A stretch of DNA of 64,000 bases, from the NCBI RefSeq assembly GCF_021538895.1, contig NZ_JADDRL010000013.1, positions 1-64,000 on the forward strand, written 5' to 3'. The notes below the pieces were generated by a model. The model made no database searches, was not told where the DNA came from, and was given only the letters and a program-made list of their open reading frames with translations. Below are positions 26,007 through 34,805 of this stretch, piece by piece. Within the stretch, counting starts at the first letter, position 1; every line of letters begins with the position of its first letter. This DNA comes from Streptomyces olivochromogenes. GTDB lineage: Bacteria; Actinomycetota; Actinomycetes; Streptomycetales; Streptomycetaceae. Position numbers and translations under genes: made by a program.

Positions 26007-27127
26007 CGGGCGGCCGCCTCGGCGCGCTGCGCGGTCGTGCGACCGAGTGGATCGCGGACCTTGCCGCACCTGGTCCAGCCGGTCACCTCACGCTCGTCGG
26101 GCTCGGCGATCTCATCGGGTTCCGGCGGTGGTTCCTGCACCAGCAGTTGCTGGTCGCGGCACCATGCGTCGTTGTAGACGGTGTCCAGGTAGCGGTGCGG
26201 GCCGTCGGGGAAGACCGCCGCGATCCGGGTGCCGGACGGATGCGTCCGGGCGACCCATCCCGCGACGAGCGCGACGGCCCCGACGCTCCAGCCACCTGTC
26301 GCGTAGTGGCGCCGGCCCAGCTGGCGGCAGGCCCACACGGCCTCGACCGGCGCCACCCAGTGCACCTCGGCGAAGGCCCCGTAGTCGACGTTGCCCGGGT
26401 GGATGCTGGAGCCCAGGCCGCGCATGAGTCTCCGCCGGGCGGGCTGCCCGAAGATCGTGGAGCCGACCGAGTCCACGCCGATCGTGGTCAGCGTGGGGAA
26501 GGACTCGCGCAGTACGCGGGAGATGCCGGCGGAGTGGCCTCCGGTGCCCACCGACACCACGAGGACGTCAATATGGCCGAGTTGCGCGATCAGCTCCGTG
26601 GCCAACGGCCCATAGGCGGCCGCACTGTCGGGATTGTGGTACTGGTCCGGGCAGTACGCGCCCGGCGTGCGCGCCAGCAGTTCCGCGACGCGCTCGCGGC
26701 GGGCCTGCTGCCAGCCGCCGTCCGCATACGGGGCGGCGACCTGGTCGACGTGCGCGCCGAGTGTGGTCAGCAGCCGCAGCACCGACGGCTCCATACCGGG
26801 ATCGGTCACGACGGTGACCGGATGCTCGAAGGTCAGCCCGGCCAGCGCGAGCCCCAGGGCGAAGGTGCCGCTGGAGGACTCGACGATGGGAGTACCCGGC
26901 GCGAGCTCCCCGCGCCGACGGGCCTCATGGATCATGTGGAGACCGGGACGGTCCTTGATGCCGCCGGGGTTCGCGCCTTCGAGTTTGGCGTAGAAGCCGC
27001 GGCCGGGTGGGGCGAAGGGTTCGTCGACCCACAGGACCGGCGTGCTGCCGACCAGTTGCGAGGGGCGGCGGGCAACCAGGGGGAGCGGTGCGTGGGCTCC
27101 GAGGGCTTGAGGCAGGGGGAAGTTCAT
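26003..27127 (-). CDS. PLP-dependent cysteine-synthase family protein
   Basis: 374-aa fold-type II enzyme. ATG at 27127 with AAGGAG upstream. PLP lysine Lys58 in [11 protein letters not shown], the [12 protein letters not shown] substrate loop and [10 protein letters not shown] phosphate-binding loop are present. It differs from housekeeping CysK (GSVKDR, TSGNTG), resembling actinobacterial cysteine-desulfhydrase (Cds1-type) or diaminopropionate-synthase-like branches. The C-terminal about 60 residues (Pro/Glu-rich, ending AQRAEAAAR) exceed the usual length. Coupled to an MFS exporter. Confidence 0.88.
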   Translation of the reverse strand: MNFPLPQALGAHAPLPLVARRPSQLVGSTPVLWVDEPFAPPGRGFYAKLEGANPGGIKDRPGLHMIHEARRRGELAPGTPIVESSSGTFALGLALAGLTFEHPVTVVTDPGMEPSVLRLLTTLGAHVDQVAAPYADGGWQQARRERVAELLARTPGAYCPDQYHNPDSAAAYGPLATELIAQLGHIDVLVVSVGTGGHSAGISRVLRESFPTLTTIGVDSVGSTIFGQPARRRLMRGLGSSIHPGNVDYGAFAEVHWVAPVEAVWACRQLGRRHYATGGWSVGAVALVAGWVARTHPSGTRIAAVFPDGPHRYLDTVYNDAWCRDQQLLVQEPPPEPDEIAEPDEREVTGWTRCGKVRDPLGRTTAQRAEAAAR

Positions 27128-27203
27128 GCGCGTTCGGCTCCTTCGCACCGCGCATACCGGGGCGCGGTGCGGTCGTCATGGGTCGGGGGTCATAGGCGCG
27201 CGG

Positions 27204-27244
27204 GCACGCCCCTGCCGCGGAATGCGGGCGGGGTCGGGGCGTGC
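27204..27244 (-). terminator. hairpin downstream of the His-rich small gene
   Basis: Arms GCACGCCCC / GGGGCGTGC with a 23-nt intervening segment that itself pairs partly, between the small membrane protein stop (27254) and the PLP-enzyme promoter. Confidence 0.4.
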
Positions 27245-27253
27245 GGGCGGCGC

Positions 27254-27667
27254 TCAAAGACGCCAGACGCAATGGAGCGCGAGGATCCGGGGGCTGTCGC
27301 TGGTGGGAACGGCGGTGTCGGACCGCCGGCACCGGACGGCGAGCATGAGTGCGCCGTCGGCCGATCCGGACGAGCCGGCCGCCGGTTCGGCCTGGTCGGA
27401 CTCGGTGACCGCTTCGCCCGCCGTGGTCCTGGGGCGGTCGGCCGCGTGATCGATGTGGCCCCCGGAACTGTGCCGGTGTTCGGGGGCCGGCTCGTGATCG
27501 TGCCCGGTCTCGGCCGGCGGGCGAGGAACTGCGGCCGTCTCTACGGCCACATGCGGCCCGGTGAAGGAGGAGGCATGGACGGCACCGGCGAGGTGGGCGG
27601 CGATCAGGAGGACGAGGCCCAGGAAGAACCCCACGCGACCGGGCCGCATCGAGGCCCGCCGCACCAT
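27254..27667 (-). CDS. small His-rich membrane/exported protein (DUF6153-like)
   Basis: About 137 aa from the ATG at 27667; GTG starts at 27688, 27682 and 27673 are also possible and no ribosome site decides. One hydrophobic segment (VGFFLGLVLLIAAHLAGAV) is followed by a His/Asp-rich low-complexity extracytoplasmic part (GHDHEP, HRHSSGGHIDH), suggesting metal binding. The C-terminus LHCVWRL is unusual. The layout resembles small actinomycete DUF6153-type proteins. Upstream of the PLP enzyme/MFS pair but separated by a hairpin. Confidence 0.6.
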   Translation of the reverse strand: MVRRASMRPGRVGFFLGLVLLIAAHLAGAVHASSFTGPHVAVETAAVPRPPAETGHDHEPAPEHRHSSGGHIDHAADRPRTTAGEAVTESDQAEPAAGSSGSADGALMLAVRCRRSDTAVPTSDSPRILALHCVWRL

Positions 27668-27756
27668 CCACACTCTGCTCACATACACAGCGTATTCGGC
27701 AGATTACGGACGGCGCGGGAAGCGGGGTGCCGGGGCGAGCCGCAGCCCCGGACGGT

Positions 27757-28479
27757 TCAGGGGAGAGGAATGGACTCGCCGGCCGCATGGGACCGTACGA
27801 GAACGGCGTCCCCTTCCGCGGGCCGTACGACATGGGCGCGCCCGAGCCCCGAGACCCGGGCGTGCCCGTCGTCCCCGAGCCCCACGAGGGTGTTCTCGTC
27901 GATGGCGATGCCGTACGGGACGTACCCGCGGGCGACGGCAGCGGCGAGCCGCGGGAGTGTGCCCCACTGCGCGGCGTGCACGTCCACCCCGAAGGGAACG
28001 AGCCCGAGTCCGGGCCGTACGTCGATCTCCGCCAGGTCCTCCGCGCTGTCCTCCGGACACACCGGGACCGCGTCCAGGAGCCATCCGCCGACCACGGCCT
28101 GCCGTGCGGCCACGGCGGCGCCCGCGGAGAACCCGGCATACGGGATCCCGCGTTCGGCGAGCAGACGCGGCAGCACTTCGAGGCACTCCGTGAACGCCTC
28201 CTGGTACGCGGGCGTCAGCCCGCCGCACACCAGCACCCCGTCGACGTCCGCCGCCCGCTCCGCCTCGAACCGTGTGCCGAGCGGCACCAGCAGGGGTACG
28301 GGCACGCAGTCCCCGGCCTTGCGCAACGCCCCTTCGTACCGGGCGAATTGTTCCTCGCCGTCGCCCTCGTCCGCGATCACACATCCGATGCGCGGAGCGT
28401 CCCCGGCCGCCCTCAGAAACGGCGCGTAGACCTCGGCGGTGTCCCATCCTCCGCCGATCAGAAACGTACGGCTGCCCAT
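27757..28479 (-). CDS. peptidase S51 (cyanophycinase/dipeptidase E-like)
   Basis: 240 aa, class I glutamine-amidotransferase-like fold. Gly-rich FLIGGGWD at the N-terminus, VLVCGGLTPAY, nucleophile Ser118 in GFSAGAAV, and a YGIAIDENT segment with the acidic residue of the S51 family. Cytosolic peptidase probably cleaving Asp-X or a modified peptide. Start ATG at 28479 with GGGAGGGA upstream. Monocistronic. Confidence 0.88.
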   Translation of the reverse strand: MGSRTFLIGGGWDTAEVYAPFLRAAGDAPRIGCVIADEGDGEEQFARYEGALRKAGDCVPVPLLVPLGTRFEAERAADVDGVLVCGGLTPAYQEAFTECLEVLPRLLAERGIPYAGFSAGAAVAARQAVVGGWLLDAVPVCPEDSAEDLAEIDVRPGLGLVPFGVDVHAAQWGTLPRLAAAVARGYVPYGIAIDENTLVGLGDDGHARVSGLGRAHVVRPAEGDAVLVRSHAAGESIPLP

Positions 28480-28580
28480 CCTGGTCCCTCCCGTGCTGTG
28501 AAGGGCGAATGTAGGAGGTGGGCAGGGGAACGGTCGACCGGATTACCGTGCGGGCCCCGGGCCCGAGGCGAATCGACACG

Positions 28581-28630
28581 ATGCCCGCCGTGGGCAGGCG
28601 CGCCGGCGGCGGCCTGCCCACGGCGGGCAT
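28581..28630. terminator. strong intrinsic hairpin
   Basis: Perfect 18-bp arms ATGCCCGCCGTGGGCAGG / CCTGCCCACGGCGGGCAT with a 14-nt GC loop, between the stop of the alpha/beta hydrolase (28654) and the start of the S51 gene (28479). Placed to end transcription of the hydrolase; no U-tract. Confidence 0.8.
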
Positions 28631-28653
28631 GCTCTGGCTGTGCCAGGGGGAGA

Positions 28654-29874
28654 TCAGTCGGGCAGGCGGTCCAGCAGCCAGCTGCCCAGTTCCTCCGTGA
28701 TGGCGGTGTGCGCCGTCGTGGTGGAGGAGCAGACGAAGTCGTCGACGTCGCTCTCGGACGGGTCGAGTTCGTCGATGTTCACGTACAGGTCCTTCTGCGC
28801 GTCGATGTCGCGGATCGAGACGGCGCTGATCGAGGGGACGAAGCAGACCTCCTCGTGCCGCAGGTCGACCTGGGCGCCGAACTTCTTCAGCATGTCGGCG
28901 AGGATCCCGTAGGAGCGGAGGGTGCCGCCGGGGGCGCCGTCCAGCTCCGGGAAGCCGGAGGTCTTGATGATCTTCTCGGCCTTGGGGAACCGGCGCTTCA
29001 GCTCGGCGACGATGACGTCCTTGCCCTGCGCCTGGGTGTAGAAGGTGGTGCCCGGGTAGATCCGGTCGACCTTCAGTGCGGTCTCGCCCGGCGTGATGGG
29101 CAGGCCGGTGCCGTCGCCGCGGCCGTTGGCGAGTGCGAGGATGCGGGGGATGCGCGGCCAGTTGCCGACGTCCGCCAGCCTCTGCAGGAACTCGGTGCGC
29201 TCCGGTGCGATCCCGATCTCGCCGCTCTTGGGGTCGTAGTGCCGCCAGAGCATCTGCCGGGCGGCCGGGCTGTTCATCTGCCGGGCGAAGTCGTTGGCGA
29301 CCGGGATGAAGTGGGAGAACGCCTGCAGGCCGACGGGGATGACGGCGCCGCGGTGCGGGCTGTCGTAGGAGAAGTACAGGCGGGTGCGGTGGTCCATCCG
29401 CTGCGTCTCCATCTGGGCGAGGGCATAGCGGGTGACCATGCCGCCCATGCTGAAGCCGCCCACCGTCATCCCGGCGTCGCCGAGCTGCTCGGACAGCGTC
29501 CGCATGATGCACGCGTACGCCGCCTGGGCGTTGTCCAGGATGGAGGCGCTGCGCTCCTCGAACCCGAGCAGGATGACGTCACGGCCGCGGCGGCGCAGCT
29601 CGCTCAGGAAGGGGTAGTCACGGTCGAGGCCGGCGTAGAGCCACTTCAGGTCGCTCCTGCCGAGGTTGAAGCCGTCGGCCATGATCACCGGCCGGACGAT
29701 GCCCTGGTTGCGTTCGCCGTAGTAGACGTGGGCGTAGCCGTTCGGCAGCTGCCACTGCTCGTCCGGCTCCGGCACGGGGTAGGGCAGTTGGACCGGGGGC
29801 GTGGAGCTCAACGGGGTGGGGAGAGTGAATTCTCCGACGCTCTGCTCGGCCTTCTCGTCCTGCTGTTCGGACAC
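28654..29874 (-). CDS. alpha/beta hydrolase, lipase-like
   Basis: 406 aa. GTG at 29874 chosen for GGAAGGAG upstream. Core strand FSMGG nucleophile (GGFSMGG, Ser142) in VGGFSMGGMVTRYAL, preceded by DVILLGFEERSAS and followed by YFSYDSPHRGAVIP. This resembles bacterial and plant lipase-like (PGAP1/LCAT-type) proteins in which the nucleophile precedes a SPHRG block. No signal peptide. Acid and His residues are not certain. Substrate unknown. Single gene ended by a strong hairpin. Confidence 0.8.
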   Translation of the reverse strand: MSEQQDEKAEQSVGEFTLPTPLSSTPPVQLPYPVPEPDEQWQLPNGYAHVYYGERNQGIVRPVIMADGFNLGRSDLKWLYAGLDRDYPFLSELRRRGRDVILLGFEERSASILDNAQAAYACIMRTLSEQLGDAGMTVGGFSMGGMVTRYALAQMETQRMDHRTRLYFSYDSPHRGAVIPVGLQAFSHFIPVANDFARQMNSPAARQMLWRHYDPKSGEIGIAPERTEFLQRLADVGNWPRIPRILALANGRGDGTGLPITPGETALKVDRIYPGTTFYTQAQGKDVIVAELKRRFPKAEKIIKTSGFPELDGAPGGTLRSYGILADMLKKFGAQVDLRHEEVCFVPSISAVSIRDIDAQKDLYVNIDELDPSESDVDDFVCSSTTTAHTAITEELGSWLLDRLPD

Positions 29875-30103
29875 AGCCGGTCTCCTTCCGGATCCGCGCA
29901 GGGCGCAGCAGCCCGGTGGCACCGGGCTGGACGGCTACGGACGGCGCGAAGATCACGACCATCTTCAGCACACGCTTCCGCGGCATCCTGGATGCCGCTC
30001 GCTGTGTCCTTCGTATTAATGCAAGGCGTGGAGCCTGTGTTTGAAGCGGCCGTCTCACCCGTACGGCACAGGATCCTCATGGAGCCGGCGCAGAGCGGCC
30101 GGC

Positions 30104-30337
30104 TCACGCGAGAGCGGCGGCCGCACGCTCTGCCTCGTAACAGGGTTCGCACGTCAGGCGTCTGGCTTCGGGCCCCGGCGTCGCGGAGCCGGGCGGGCCG
30201 GGGAGCGGGTGATTGGTCACGTGCGCATGCCTGCCACAGATCCCCGCTCCGCACCGGGCGCAAACGGCTGCGGCAACGGCCGGGCTTGGGGTGACGGTCG
30301 AAGCACGACTCTCAAGAAGGCAGTCAAAGCAGTTCAT
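30104..30337 (-). CDS. DUF2180 family zinc-ribbon-like protein
   Basis: 77 aa starting MNCFDCLLESRAS at 30337 with AAAGG upstream. Cys/His pattern C-x2-C ... C-x2-CG-x4-CGRHAH ... C-x2-C is typical of DUF2180, a putative zinc-binding protein. Cytosolic, no known function. The adjacent upstream region (to 30610) has AT-rich stretches suggesting its promoter (AATATAGTATG around 30381). Confidence 0.8.
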   Translation of the reverse strand: MNCFDCLLESRASTVTPSPAVAAAVCARCGAGICGRHAHVTNHPLPGPPGSATPGPEARRLTCEPCYEAERAAAALA

Positions 30338-30609
30338 GGCGACGTGCCTTTCTGGGTTTCGAAGCTTTGCCGGTCCCAATATAGTATGCCCGGCCCCATT
30401 AGGGCGCGCCGTAGCCCTATCTCCGGGAATCGCGGATTGTTGTCCGGCTGCGGAAGACCTGAGGTGGGGCCATTTGAATAAAGTCCGCCGAAGAAGTCCG
30501 GAATGCAAGTCCTGGCCTCTCGTGTGCATTACCCGCAGCATGACCGGTTCACCGGCCTTATTGAGGCAGTCCTCGCGCGCCACCTGCTCCCATCATGGTG
30601 GCAGGGGGC

Positions 30610-30960
30610 TCACTGGGCGTCGTTCTGCTCGGCCTGGTCGAAGAACTTCATGGCCATGAAGCCGTGTGCGTAGCCACCGCCCGCGCGCAGTGCCGCCGCG
30701 GTCATGACGGTCTCCGCCAGTTCCTGCTGAGTGGCGCCCTCGGAGTGCGCGGCCTTGGTGTGCGCCTCGATGCAGTACGCGCACTGGGTGGTCAACGCCA
30801 CGGCCACCGCCATGAGTTCGGTGTACTTGCGCGGGATGACGTTGTTGCTGCCGCGCAGGACCTGTGCGTCCCAGGCCATGAACGCCTTGAAGGCATCGGG
30901 GGCGCCGGCGCGTATGTGCTTCGCGTACTGGTGGTCGGTGTGCTCGTGGTAGGACACCAT
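30610..30960 (-). CDS. carboxymuconolactone decarboxylase / AhpD-like protein
   Basis: 116 aa. CAYCIEAHTKAA contains the AhpD-type Cys-x-x-Cys-x-x-x-His active site, and MTAAALRAGGGYAHG follows. Such proteins act as alkylhydroperoxide reductases. Downstream of an SDR by 87 bp on the same strand, so it is likely co-transcribed. Confidence 0.92.
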   Translation of the reverse strand: MVSYHEHTDHQYAKHIRAGAPDAFKAFMAWDAQVLRGSNNVIPRKYTELMAVAVALTTQCAYCIEAHTKAAHSEGATQQELAETVMTAAALRAGGGYAHGFMAMKFFDQAEQNDAQ

Positions 30961-31047
30961 GTGCTCCTGTGCTGTCGGCTGAGGAGTGCGGGACGTGGTG
31001 TCGTCCCGCAGTCGGCTGGCTGTACGGGGAGGGGGAGTGGCGGTTGG

Positions 31048-31830
31048 TCAGGTTCGCCCGGCCCGAACGCCGCCGTCGACGTCCCAGATGGCGCCGGTGA
31101 TCCAGTCGGCCTGGTCGGACAGGAGGAAGGCCACGGGGGCGGCGACGTCCTCGGGGTATCCGATACGGCCGAGAGGGTGGAGGTCGATGAACGTCTCAAG
31201 CGTGGAGTCGATTTCGTCCTTGGGGACGAACGCCTCGTAGATGGGGGTGTGGACCACGGCGGGAGCGACGGCGTTGACCCGGATGCCGTGCGGGGCGAGT
31301 TCCAGGGCCAGGTGCTGGGTGAGGGAGTGCAGGCCGGCCTTGGCCACCGAGTAGGCCGAGGAAGGTGTCGCGGCCATGGCCTGATGCACCAGCATGCCGC
31401 CGATGTTGACGATGGCTCCCTTGTTGCCGCGGGCGATCATGTTGCGGGCGACGGTCTGGGTCACGAGGTAGAAGGCCCGGGTGATGGCCTGGTAGCGGTC
31501 GTAGTCCTCCGCGGTGTGGTCCAGGAAGGACTTGGGCTCGAAGACGCCGGCGGCGTTGACGAGCAGGGTGGCGTCGCCGTGCCGCTCGGTCAGCTCGTCG
31601 CGCAGGCGATCCACGGCGGAGCGGTCGAACAGGTCGGCGGCCAGGCCGACGGCGTCTCCGAATTCGGACAGCTCGGCCGCGGCCTTGTCGGCGCTGGCCT
31701 GGGTCCGGCCGGTGACGACGGCACTGCCGCCGCCCTTAAGGACCTGGCGGGCGGAAGACAGCCCGATACCGCTGGTACCGCCGATGACGATGACTTTCTG
31801 GCCGGTGAAGTGGAGAGCGTTGGTGGTCAT
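31048..31830 (-). CDS. SDR family oxidoreductase
   Basis: 260-aa classical short-chain dehydrogenase. ATG at 31830 chosen for CCAGGAG 8 nt upstream. TGxxxGIG cofactor motif IGGTSGIG (about 17-24), NAAG, catalytic Ser/Tyr-x-x-x-Lys in [10 protein letters not shown], and the C-terminal DVDGG. NAD(P)-dependent; substrate unknown. The 5' region holds four copies of a 14-bp tandem repeat and, further up, a TTATC-TG-GATAA palindrome. Likely operon with the AhpD-like gene. Confidence 0.92.
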   Translation of the reverse strand: MTTNALHFTGQKVIVIGGTSGIGLSSARQVLKGGGSAVVTGRTQASADKAAAELSEFGDAVGLAADLFDRSAVDRLRDELTERHGDATLLVNAAGVFEPKSFLDHTAEDYDRYQAITRAFYLVTQTVARNMIARGNKGAIVNIGGMLVHQAMAATPSSAYSVAKAGLHSLTQHLALELAPHGIRVNAVAPAVVHTPIYEAFVPKDEIDSTLETFIDLHPLGRIGYPEDVAAPVAFLLSDQADWITGAIWDVDGGVRAGRT

Positions 31831-31845
31831 GTGTGTGCTCCTGGA

Positions 31846-31901
31846 TGCGTGTTCTGGGGTGCGTGTTCTGGGGTGCATGCACTGCGGTGCGTGTTCTGCG
31901 A
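31846..31901 (-). repeat. 14-bp tandem repeat, 4 copies, in SDR leader
   Basis: Period-14 units starting at 31846, 31860, 31874 and 31888. Units 1 and 2 are TGCGTGTTCTGGGG, unit 4 is TGCGTGTTCTGCGA, and unit 3 (TGCATGCACTGCGG) is diverged. Lies 16 bp upstream of the SDR start, i.e. within the leader or promoter. 14 bp is not a helical-repeat multiple; could be stacked operator sites or a slipped-strand array. Confidence 0.75.
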
Positions 31902-31938
31902 GGGTTCGCAGGGAGCCGTAGGGGCTCACTTTTGTTTC

Positions 31939-31950
31939 TTATCTGGATAA
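31939..31950. promoter_or_regulatory. operator-like palindrome TTATC-TG-GATAA
   Basis: 5-bp arms around TG within an AT-rich patch, followed by another GGATA half at 31962. Between the divergent SDR and truncated VOC genes. Possible binding site of an unlinked regulator. Confidence 0.4.
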
Positions 31951-32079
31951 AAGGGACTATGTGGATATGGCCTGAGCAGGGGTGGGCGTGGGTGGGTGCC
32001 GGTCCCGAGCGCAGGAGACGTGCGCCTTGCACGTAATTCGCGAGCAAGGCGTCGAGGGTGGCCGAGCCGCTCGCCCCTC

Positions 32080-32454
32080 ATGCTCAGTGACGACTACCGG
32101 TTGGTGCACTTCACGCCGCCCGGCTCGGCGTGCTCGATCATCTTCGGCAAGGGAATGATCTCCGCCGAACCCGGCTCGGCCCAGGGCCTGTATCTCATCG
32201 TGTCGGACGTCGAACAGGCGCGCGCGGAACTCGTCGGGCGCGGCATCAAGGTGAGCGAGGTGTTCCACGACGCCGGCGGGCTCCTCCACCATGGCCACGA
32301 GGGCGGAGACGCCGTCCACCGCGACGCGGGCCAGGAACGGATCGCCGGCCCCGACCCCGACCGCACCTCCTATGCCTCCTACGCCACCTTCAGCGACCCG
32401 GACGGCAACGGCTGGCTGCTTCAGGAGATCACGCAACGCCAGCCTGGCCGGTGA
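32080..32454 (+). pseudogene. VOC family protein, 5'-truncated
   Basis: From ATG 32080 the sequence reads LSDDYRLVHFTPPGSACSII ... GPDPDRTSYASYATFSDPDG, matching the C-terminal three quarters of a common VOC dioxygenase-like family. The first beta-alpha-beta unit (about 25-30 residues including the first metal ligand) is missing, and no frame upstream supplies it. No ribosome site precedes the ATG. Either a decayed gene or a short product lacking the first module. Confidence 0.55.
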
Positions 32455-32951
32455 CACTTCGCTCGGCGGGGCCGCAGTACGTCGTTGCCTGCGGGTGTCT
32501 CTGGCGCCGCGTTGGTAAGTCGGCGCGAGCGGCTCCTCGCGCATAAGCCGTCGGCGGTGAAGTCGTACAGAGCCTGAAGCGGGGGCGTGCGGACGGCGGG
32601 ATGGAACGGCCGTGCACGTCGTAACGGGACCACGCGCGCCCCTGCGCGGACGCCACGGCCGTGATCGAGCGAAGCCAACAGGCAGAAGACCTGTGTTCGA
32701 GGCGCCGCTCCGGACGCCGGCTGATGTCACCGACCGCTGGCCAACGCGGTGCTGCCCAACCCCGTCCACCCCGACGCGCTCCGAAGGTGGAAGGCGACGA
32801 TGTCGCGCCTCTGATCGACCCCGACCCCGACGTGCGCACCGAGTTTTGAGACACGCTTTACACGACACGTGCAACTGCGGCCCACGTCCTGACTGTCTGA
32901 CAGGGAGTCGGGCCCGTCGGGGGGCCGAAGAGCGAGAGATCGGGGCACGTC
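32455..32951. other. gene-poor spacer, about 500 bp
   Basis: No frame on either strand has a start with a ribosome site, consistent codon bias and a recognisable product. A short forward frame ends PLIDPDPDVRTEF (stop at 32847-32849), which could be a gene tail, but nothing upstream supports it. Likely decayed sequence plus the L,D-transpeptidase promoter. Confidence 0.5.
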
Positions 32952-33938
32952 GTGGTACGGCGCAAGGGCAGCATAGGGATCGCACTCGTCACGGGTGCCG
33001 TGCTGGTGGGCGTCAGTGCCTGCGGCGGGGGCGGCAGCGACAAGGCGAGCGGGGACGACGGAAAGGCGTCGGGCAAGCCGAATGCGAGCGCCTCGCCGTC
33101 ACCGACGAAGCCCGCGGGCCCGCCGATGCTGCTGGAGACGATCACCCCGCAGACGGGAACCACGGTCGGCGTGGCCATGCCGGTCTCGGTCGTCTTCACG
33201 AACCCGGTGGCGAAGAAGGCGCGGGCCGCGGTGGAGAAGCACATGAAGGTGAGTGCCTCGCAGCCGGTGGCAGGCGCCTGGCACTGGCTCACCGACAAGC
33301 GCGCCGACTGGCGTCCGAAGGAGTACTGGCCCTCCGGTACGACGGTGAAGATCGACGCTGACATGAAGGGCATCAGCAACGGCAACGGACGCTACGGAGT
33401 GCGCAATTACACGCACACCTTCAAGATCGGCGACGACGTGCGCGCCGATGTCTCGGTGACCGGCCACACCATGAAGGTGACCCGGAACGGCAAGGCGGTG
33501 CGCACCCTGTCGATCAACGCCGGCAGCGCTCAGTATCCGACGTGGAACGGCACGATGGCCGTCATCGACAAGCAGGAGAAGGTTCACATGAACTCCTGCA
33601 CCGTCGGTATCAGCTGCGACAAGGGCAGCCCCAACTACTACGACCTGACGCTGCCGTGGGACGTCCACCTGACCCAGTCCGGCACGTACGTGCATTACTC
33701 GACCGGCGACCCGTATCCGGGCAGCGGCAGCGCCCGTGGCTCGCACGGCTGCGTCCATCTGTCCAAGTCGGACGCCAAGTGGTTCTACGGCCAGGTCAAG
33801 CAGGGCGACCCCGTCACCATCACCGGTTCTACCCGTGCCAAGGCCTCGCCCGAGAACGGCTACGCCGACTTCAGCCTGGGATGGGACGAGTGGCTCGCGG
33901 GCAGTGCGTCCGGGGAGGGGACGACCGCGACGTTGTGA
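32952..33938 (+). CDS. L,D-transpeptidase lipoprotein (YkuD)
   Basis: 328 aa. Lipoprotein signal with lipobox VSAC (Cys24), then a Ser/Pro/Lys linker, an Ig-like domain (about 58-150) and a C-terminal YkuD domain (about 155-300). Active site HY...SHGCVHL with Ser264-His265-Gly266-Cys267. Forms 3-3 peptidoglycan crosslinks or attaches proteins, acting outside the membrane. Domain order matches mycobacterial/streptomycete Ldt enzymes. GTG start. Monocistronic. Confidence 0.94.
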   Translation: MVRRKGSIGIALVTGAVLVGVSACGGGGSDKASGDDGKASGKPNASASPSPTKPAGPPMLLETITPQTGTTVGVAMPVSVVFTNPVAKKARAAVEKHMKVSASQPVAGAWHWLTDKRADWRPKEYWPSGTTVKIDADMKGISNGNGRYGVRNYTHTFKIGDDVRADVSVTGHTMKVTRNGKAVRTLSINAGSAQYPTWNGTMAVIDKQEKVHMNSCTVGISCDKGSPNYYDLTLPWDVHLTQSGTYVHYSTGDPYPGSGSARGSHGCVHLSKSDAKWFYGQVKQGDPVTITGSTRAKASPENGYADFSLGWDEWLAGSASGEGTTATL

Positions 33939-34087
33939 TGCACGGCGGTGGCGGCGTGAGTCAGCGCATCGATGATGCTGACCGCGAGGCCACCGCATTA
34001 CTCGCTCTTCGGGCTGACCGGAAACGGGCCGGCCGGCACACGCCAAGTCCCGGCCGAGCGGCGGCTGATGGCAGGCCACCACCACGA

Positions 34088-34626
34088 TCAGGCGCGGGCC
34101 CCGACCCGGGCCAGCATGCGGTCGGCAAGCTCCCGTGGGGGCAACTCGCCGTCCAGGAACACCGTGTCGCCGGGCAGGGCATCGGCCGCGGCCACGCACG
34201 CTTCGATCCTGTCCTTGCACCAGCGCCTGACACGCTCGTCCTGCTCGGGGTCGTCAGGCGTGAAGCTTCGGCCGTCGATCCGCTCTTCCAGGACCTCTCG
34301 GGAGACCTTGAGGAAGAAGTGGTGCACGTCGATGCCCGTGTCCTTCAACGCGCCGAAGATCTCACCGACATACCTGGGGTTGACCAGGGTCAGGGGACCA
34401 GGACCGGGCGGTCGTACTCCTCGATCAGTGCCACCGCCAGGTCGGCGACCTGGCGACGCCACAGGCGAAGGTCCTGGAAGTCGCCGGTCGGCACCTCCAC
34501 GATCTCCCGCAGCACATAGCCGACCAACTCCGGGTCATAGGCCAGCGCCTCGGGCCAGCGCGGACGCAACTCGTCCACGAGCGTGCTCTTGCCGCTGCCG
34601 AACGCACCGTTCACCCAGACGATCAA
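34088..34626 (-). pseudogene. AAA/P-loop kinase-like gene split by a frameshift
   Basis: TTG start at 34626 behind GGGGAGGA. The first frame gives VNGAFGSGKSTLVDELRPRW (Walker A) through ALIEEYDRPVLVP, then stops at TGA. The next frame continues LTLVNPRYVGEIFGALKDTG to GELPPRELADRMLARVGARA. Adding one C to the C4 run at 34393-34396 (reverse strand) restores a normal P-loop nucleotide kinase of about 178 aa, of the tunicamycin-resistance/AAA type. Genuine frameshift or sequencing error cannot be told apart here. Confidence 0.75.
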
Positions 34627-34805
34627 CGCATTCCTCCCCGGTCGCTGTCATGCCCGTGCGTCGGGCGGGATCAGCATGTCACTGCGTACGCCGCCCTGAT
34701 CGGCGCAAGTGCCGCGCGTTTTCGCGCTCTCCGGCCCGCACAGTGGCCAAATGGCGCCCAGGGTAGTCATGTTCAACGGGTCCTGTCGGCAGGAGTCTTG
34801 AGGCC

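Noticed and set aside
23559-26177. Very long open frame (about 870 codons) on the + strand
   Set aside because: Antisense to the DUF418-like and MFS genes; low-complexity Gly/Gln/Arg-rich translation typical of antisense frames in GC-rich DNA.
26147-30294. Two long + strand open frames (about 760 and 855 codons)
   Set aside because: Antisense to the PLP enzyme, S51 and lipase-like genes, which have recognised families, starts and ribosome sites.
32608-32850. Short forward frame ending DPDPDVRTEF, similar to a PDPDPDYVPV end near 52160
   Set aside because: Both are too short, lack ribosome sites and show no family; the shared Asp-Pro repeat is simple sequence.
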